Source: an uncultured Clostridia bacterium (GTDB lineage: Bacteria; Bacillota; Clostridia; Lachnospirales; Bianqueaceae). Taken from it: 27,996 bases of DNA. The first letter of the stretch is position 1; the number at the start of each line of letters is the position of its first letter. The translations under genes and the position numbers were made by a program. The notes below the pieces were generated by a model, which saw nothing but the letters and a program-made list of their open reading frames with translations, searched no databases and had not been told where the DNA came from. The stretch is taken from the NCBI GenBank assembly GCA_937892735.1, contig CALBGL010000028.1, forward strand, positions 1-27,996, in the 5' to 3' direction. Positions 24,915 through 27,996 of the stretch are shown one piece after another.

Positions 24915-24943
24915 TTGTAAAATCAAAAAAAATCCGATATAAT
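24915..24943 (+). promoter_or_regulatory. Promoter of the mtaB-ireB-ruvX operon
   Basis: TTGTAA at 24915-24920 and a perfect TATAAT at 24938-24943 are 17 bases apart. The leader is about 16 bases and holds little besides the AGGAG ribosome binding site. Confidence 0.75.
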
Positions 24944-24965
24944 ATGATAATAGGAGAAGAATCGT

Positions 24966-26270
24966 ATGAGAGTGGCTCTGTATACGTTAGGCTGTAAGGT
25001 GAATAGCTATGAAACAGACAGGATTCGAGAAACTTTTCAATCAGAAGGCGCAACCATTGTTCCTTTTACAGAACCGGCGGATGTCTATGTGGTAAACACA
25101 TGTACGGTAACACAGATGGCAGCTAAGAAATCTCGTCAGATTCTTCACCGGGCCAGAAGGCTGAACCCGGAGGCGCTCATCGTGGCAACGGGCTGTTTTG
25201 TGCAGACGGGAAGAGATGGGATGCCGGAAGGCGCTGTGGATCTTTATGTGAGCAATGCGGACAAGTCTCAATTAGTCCAGCGGGTGAATGACGCGATGCG
25301 GGATCGGAAGCTGCTGAATGATTCGATACAGGCGCCGGAAGAAGAGATGAAGCATACGCGAGCATTTCTGAAGATTCAGGATGGATGCCGTCAGTATTGT
25401 TCGTATTGTATCATTCCTTATGTGAGGGGACCGCTCCAGAGCAGAGATCCGGAAGATATTCTGGCAGAAGTCAGGCATTTGGTATCTCAGGGGTATAAAG
25501 AATTGGTCTTAACGGGAATTCATTTGAGTTCTTATGGACGACAGGGTACTTTTGCGGATCCGAATGCACGGCTCACCTTAGGCCGACTGATACAGCGTCT
25601 GAATGAAGTAGAAGGGCTGGAACGGATTCGGCTGGGATCTCTGGAGCCAGGGCTGATTACGGATTCATATCTGGAAGAGATCGCACAAACAGACAAGTTG
25701 TGTCCCCACTATCATTTGTCGCTGCAAAGTGGCTGTGCGAAGACCTTGCGGGCAATGAATCGGAGGTATACGCCGGATGAATATGTACAAGCGGTAGAAC
25801 GTCTGCGGCGCTTTCGTCCGGAGACGGCGATTACAACCGATCTGATCGTAGGTTTCCCCGGAGAGACCGAAGAAGATTTTGAAGAATCTTTAGCTTTTTT
25901 GCGACAGATTGGTTTTTCACAGGTGCATGTGTTTAAGTATTCTATGCGAGAAGGTACAGCGGCCGCGAGGCGGACAGATCAGGTTCCGGAAGAGGTGAAG
26001 CATGCGCGCAGTGAGAGAACCATCCAGGTGGCGGAAGAGTTATCATGGGAGTTTGCTTCTCGTTTTATTGGATCTGTGCGGGAGGTTTTACTGGAAAAAG
26101 CTTGGGAACATGGATGGGAAGGATATACAGATCATTACATTCGCACGCTGGTGGAAGGGGAGAAAACATCGGGACAGCGTGTGCTTTCGGATAATCAGAT
26201 TGTACCTGTACGATTTCAGAGTTGTGTACGGCAGAACGGTGAGATATACTTGAAAGGAGTGATTACGTAA
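24966..26270 (+). CDS. mtaB: tRNA t6A37 methylthiotransferase MtaB
   Basis: MtaB adds a methylthio group to N6-threonylcarbamoyladenosine at position 37 of tRNAs that read ANN codons. The 434-residue protein has the UPF0004 domain with cluster ligands Cys10 (TLGCKVN), Cys46 (NTCTVT) and Cys77 (TGCFVQ). The radical SAM triad Cys141, Cys145 and Cys148 follows (CRQYCSYC), and then a C-terminal TRAM-like domain. TLGCKVNSYET and NTCTVT separate it from MiaB and RimO. AGGAG is nine bases before ATG 24966. The stop overlaps ireB as TAATG. Confidence 0.94.
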   Translation: MRVALYTLGCKVNSYETDRIRETFQSEGATIVPFTEPADVYVVNTCTVTQMAAKKSRQILHRARRLNPEALIVATGCFVQTGRDGMPEGAVDLYVSNADKSQLVQRVNDAMRDRKLLNDSIQAPEEEMKHTRAFLKIQDGCRQYCSYCIIPYVRGPLQSRDPEDILAEVRHLVSQGYKELVLTGIHLSSYGRQGTFADPNARLTLGRLIQRLNEVEGLERIRLGSLEPGLITDSYLEEIAQTDKLCPHYHLSLQSGCAKTLRAMNRRYTPDEYVQAVERLRRFRPETAITTDLIVGFPGETEEDFEESLAFLRQIGFSQVHVFKYSMREGTAAARRTDQVPEEVKHARSERTIQVAEELSWEFASRFIGSVREVLLEKAWEHGWEGYTDHYIRTLVEGEKTSGQRVLSDNQIVPVRFQSCVRQNGEIYLKGVIT

Positions 26271-26548
26271 TGGATCGAAATACAAAGTATTTTAATGTGG
26301 TTTCCGACGACAGTAATCCAGTGCGCAGTGCGCTTGCGGACGTATATCGTGCATTGCAGAAAAAAGGGTATAATCCTGTGAATCAAATCGTCGGCTATAT
26401 CATGTCCGATGATCCTACGTATATCACCAGTTATCAGAATGCCAGAAGCCGGATCGCACGTCTGACAAGGGATGAGATCCTGGAAGAATTGGTAAAGACC
26501 TTTATAGAGGCCAATCATTTAGATGATCAGGAGGAATCCGGATCTTGA
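26270..26548 (+). CDS. ireB: IreB family regulatory phosphoprotein (UPF0297)
   Basis: This 92-residue protein matches the IreB/UPF0297 family: a disordered N-terminus, then ADVYRALQKKGYNPVNQIVGYIMSDDPTYI and a basic helix NARSRIARLTRDEILEELV. In Enterococcus IreB is phosphorylated on N-terminal threonines by the kinase IreK and affects cephalosporin resistance. Here only one threonine (T5) is in the extreme N-terminus, next to several serines. It overlaps mtaB by one base (TAATG) and ruvX by four bases, in the conserved ireB-ruvX-DUF1292 order. Confidence 0.95.
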   Translation: MDRNTKYFNVVSDDSNPVRSALADVYRALQKKGYNPVNQIVGYIMSDDPTYITSYQNARSRIARLTRDEILEELVKTFIEANHLDDQEESGS

Positions 26549-26997
26549 GAATTATGGGACTTGATTTTGGAGCCAAGACGACAGGGATTGCGATGAGCGA
26601 TCTAGGATGTACGTTGGCTTCGCCGGTGGAAACGGTGTTTCGACAGGAAGAAGAAAATCTGAAGCAGACTGTACGCCGGATTCGGCAGTTGGCAGAAGAA
26701 AACGATGTGCATACGATTGTATTGGGACTGCCAAAGAATATGAATAATACATTGGGAGAGCGAGCGGAAAAAACGCTGGCTTTTAAGCGTCGTCTGGAGA
26801 GAGATTTGTATCGGGTGGAAATCCTGTTATGGGATGAACGTCTGAGTACGCGGATGGCGGAGAAACCTCTGCTGGAAAGAGGACTGGATAGGTATCATCG
26901 CAAACAGGTGGTAGATCAGATTGCAGCAGTCTATATTTTGCAGGGGTACCTGGACGCGAGAAAGGCCCAGGAAGGGAATGAGGAATCGATCCGTTGA
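26545..26997 (+). CDS. ruvX: Holliday junction resolvase-like/pre-16S rRNA nuclease RuvX (YqgF)
   Basis: This 150-residue RNase H-fold protein has the YqgF pattern: GLDFGAKTTGIAMSD at the start, LGLPKNMNNTLGER in the middle, WDERLSTRMAEK and a final DQIAAVYILQGYLD with the acidic ligand. Family members mature 16S rRNA ends and have been proposed to resolve Holliday junctions. I use TTG 26545 as start, giving MRIMGLDFG: AGGAGG is 10 bases upstream and TTGA overlaps the ireB stop. The ATG at 26554 is 19 bases from the ribosome binding site and would cut into the first strand. Confidence 0.94.
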   Translation: MRIMGLDFGAKTTGIAMSDLGCTLASPVETVFRQEEENLKQTVRRIRQLAEENDVHTIVLGLPKNMNNTLGERAEKTLAFKRRLERDLYRVEILLWDERLSTRMAEKPLLERGLDRYHRKQVVDQIAAVYILQGYLDARKAQEGNEESIR

Positions 26998-27023
26998 AGG
27001 CGGTTAGATCATAAAAATATAAT
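26994..27023 (+). promoter_or_regulatory. Possible weak promoter before the DUF1292 gene
   Basis: TTGAAG at 26994-26999 and TATAAT at 27018-27023 are 18 bases apart, in the short gap after ruvX. The -10 is perfect but the -35 is moderate and the region is AT-rich, so this may be chance. Confidence 0.4.
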
Positions 27024-27040
27024 AAAAGGAGGTTGAGGGT

Positions 27041-27403
27041 ATGGAAGAAATCAGAGTGGTTACACTCTATGATGAAGAAAGCGATGCCCAGAAGGATTTT
27101 GAACTGGCTGGATCCTGTGAGCTGGAGGGGAAGACGTACTGGTTGCTGGCTGCCTTGCCGGAAGAGGAAACGAAATCCGGTATGCAGGACGATGACGATG
27201 AGGACGACGAGGACGTGGAAAGGAGCGAAGCGTATCTGTTTCGCCTTTGTGATCAGTCAGAGGCTGAGTTTACCGCGATTCTGGAAGGTCAGAAGCAGTA
27301 TGTCACCATTGAAAAAATAAGCGATGAAGAATATGACCAGGTCGTTCAGATTTTTAGTCAGTCGGATGAGTATGACTTGGAAATTGAGGAAGAAGAGGTG
27401 TAA
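27041..27403 (+). CDS. DUF1292 family protein (YrzB-like)
   Basis: This 120-residue, strongly acidic protein fits DUF1292, conserved after ruvX in Firmicutes and without an established role. It has a compact N-terminal beta-rich part (residues 1-45, with FELAGSCELEGKTYWLLAAL), a low-complexity Asp/Glu stretch at about 50-60, and a second structured part (SEAYLFRLCD...YVTIEKISDEEYDQV), ending in a run of glutamates. AAAGGAGG precedes ATG 27041. The gene may be read from ruvX and from a weak promoter in the gap. Its stop is two bases before the RNase J start. Confidence 0.9.
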   Translation: MEEIRVVTLYDEESDAQKDFELAGSCELEGKTYWLLAALPEEETKSGMQDDDDEDDEDVERSEAYLFRLCDQSEAEFTAILEGQKQYVTIEKISDEEYDQVVQIFSQSDEYDLEIEEEEV

Positions 27404-27405
27404 CT

Positions 27406-27996
27406 TTGGCGGAACGTGGAAGAAAAAGAAAAAAAGTAAAGATTATTCCTATTGGCGGATTGGATCGGATCGGGTCCAACATGACACTGATTGAATGTGA
27501 TGAGCAGATTTTGGTAGTGGATTGCGGCGTTGCTTTTCCTGGGAGCGATATGCTGGGAATTGATCTGATCATTCCCAATTTCGATTATCTCAGGGAGAAC
27601 CGAGAGAAGCTAGTGGGCGTGGTTTTAACGCACGGCCATGAAGATCATATTGGCGCTTTGCCGTATTTCCTGCGAGAATTTCAGGTTCCCGTATATGGTA
27701 CCGCTTTGACGCTGGCCCTGGTGGAAAATAAGATGCAGGAGACCAATGTAAAGAAGTACAGCCTGACCGTGGTGAAGCCTGGAGATGTGGTGACGCTGGG
27801 TTGCTTTAAGACGGAGTTTATCCGAACGAATCATAGTATCGGAGACGCGACCGCCTTGGCGATCAGTACTCCGGTAGGCGTGATTGTGCATACGGGAGAC
27901 TTTAAGGTGGATTATACTCCGATTCATGGCAGCATGATTGATCTGCCCAGGTTTGCGGAACTGGGGAAGAAGGAAGTACTGGCGCTGATGAGCGAT
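27406..27996 (+). CDS. rnj: Ribonuclease J, 5' part; continues past the window
   Basis: RNase J is the MBL-fold 5'-3' exo- and endoribonuclease central to mRNA decay in Firmicutes. The 197 visible residues show a basic N-terminus, IPIGGLDRIGSNMTLIE, DCGVAFPG, the zinc motif LTHGHEDHIGALPYF, and HTGDFKVDYTPIHG. These fit RNase J and not a glyoxalase-type MBL enzyme. The start is TTG 27406, five bases after AGAGGTG at 27394-27400 and two bases after the DUF1292 stop; no ATG fits. The beta-CASP domain and C-terminus lie beyond 27996. Confidence 0.93.
   Translation, partial: MAERGRKRKKVKIIPIGGLDRIGSNMTLIECDEQILVVDCGVAFPGSDMLGIDLIIPNFDYLRENREKLVGVVLTHGHEDHIGALPYFLREFQVPVYGTALTLALVENKMQETNVKKYSLTVVKPGDVVTLGCFKTEFIRTNHSIGDATALAISTPVGVIVHTGDFKVDYTPIHGSMIDLPRFAELGKKEVLALMSD

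Noticed and set aside
24453..24920. A 155-codon plus-strand ORF after aspS
   Set aside because: It is antisense to the HPr-like gene, crosses its terminator and has no ribosome binding site.
1..27996. Mobile elements, prophage, CRISPR or defence genes
   Set aside because: No transposase, integrase, phage or Cas-like protein and no regularly spaced repeats were seen; every sizeable gap is short and explained by promoters or hairpins.

Overview
This is a continuous stretch of bacterial housekeeping chromosome, almost certainly from a spore-forming member of class Clostridia and most like Lachnospiraceae or a close relative. The evidence is gene content and order: a tig-clpP-clpX-lonA-engB block, a rel-dtd-MBL-hemZ block, mtaB followed by ireB-ruvX-DUF1292-rnj, a DUF4364 regulator, a histidine-less HPr-like protein, and a small acid-soluble spore protein gene. 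Base composition looks moderate and even across genes. Coding density is high, most genes lie on the plus strand, and starts are mostly preceded by strong purine-rich ribosome binding sites. I see no prophage, insertion sequence, CRISPR array or defence island.

Layout. 1-94: 3' part of a tRNA-Gly(GCC) gene and its terminator. 136-2221: a fused free-methionine-(R)-sulfoxide reductase/glutamate racemase, overlapped by a PHP-domain phosphoesterase. 2290-4836: promoter, secDF and terminator. 4859-8033: recJ, apt and a membrane-anchored glycerophosphodiesterase, ending in a terminator whose loop contains the stop codon. 8043-8334: non-coding, with a second long hairpin and the rel promoter. 8335-14059: rel, dtd, a frameshifted metallo-beta-lactamase-fold hydrolase, hemZ and a six-helix membrane protein. 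14066-14339: a spore-protein gene with a probable forespore promoter inside a hairpin that would otherwise mask its ribosome binding site. 14375-20740: tig, clpP, clpX, lonA and engB, the protein folding and quality-control block. 20741-21349: a minus-strand DUF4364 gene that abuts engB tail to tail. 21358-24469: hisS and aspS. 24506-24893: a minus-strand HPr-like gene with its own promoter and terminator. 24915-27996: mtaB, ireB, ruvX, a DUF1292 gene and the start of ribonuclease J, cut by the window end.

The genes serve cell-wall precursor supply (MurI), protein export (SecDF), DNA repair and recombination (RecJ, RuvX), purine salvage and the stringent response (Apt, Rel), translation quality (DTD, HisRS, AspRS, MtaB), proteostasis (trigger factor, ClpXP, Lon), ribosome assembly (EngB) and RNA turnover (RNase J). 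The most notable points are the MsrC-like/MurI fusion, the hairpin plus forespore promoter layout of the spore-protein gene, a short leader ORF that takes the strong ribosome binding site in front of lonA, the single frameshift in the MBL hydrolase, and a DTD with altered active-site signatures. I found no convincing wholly new multi-gene system.
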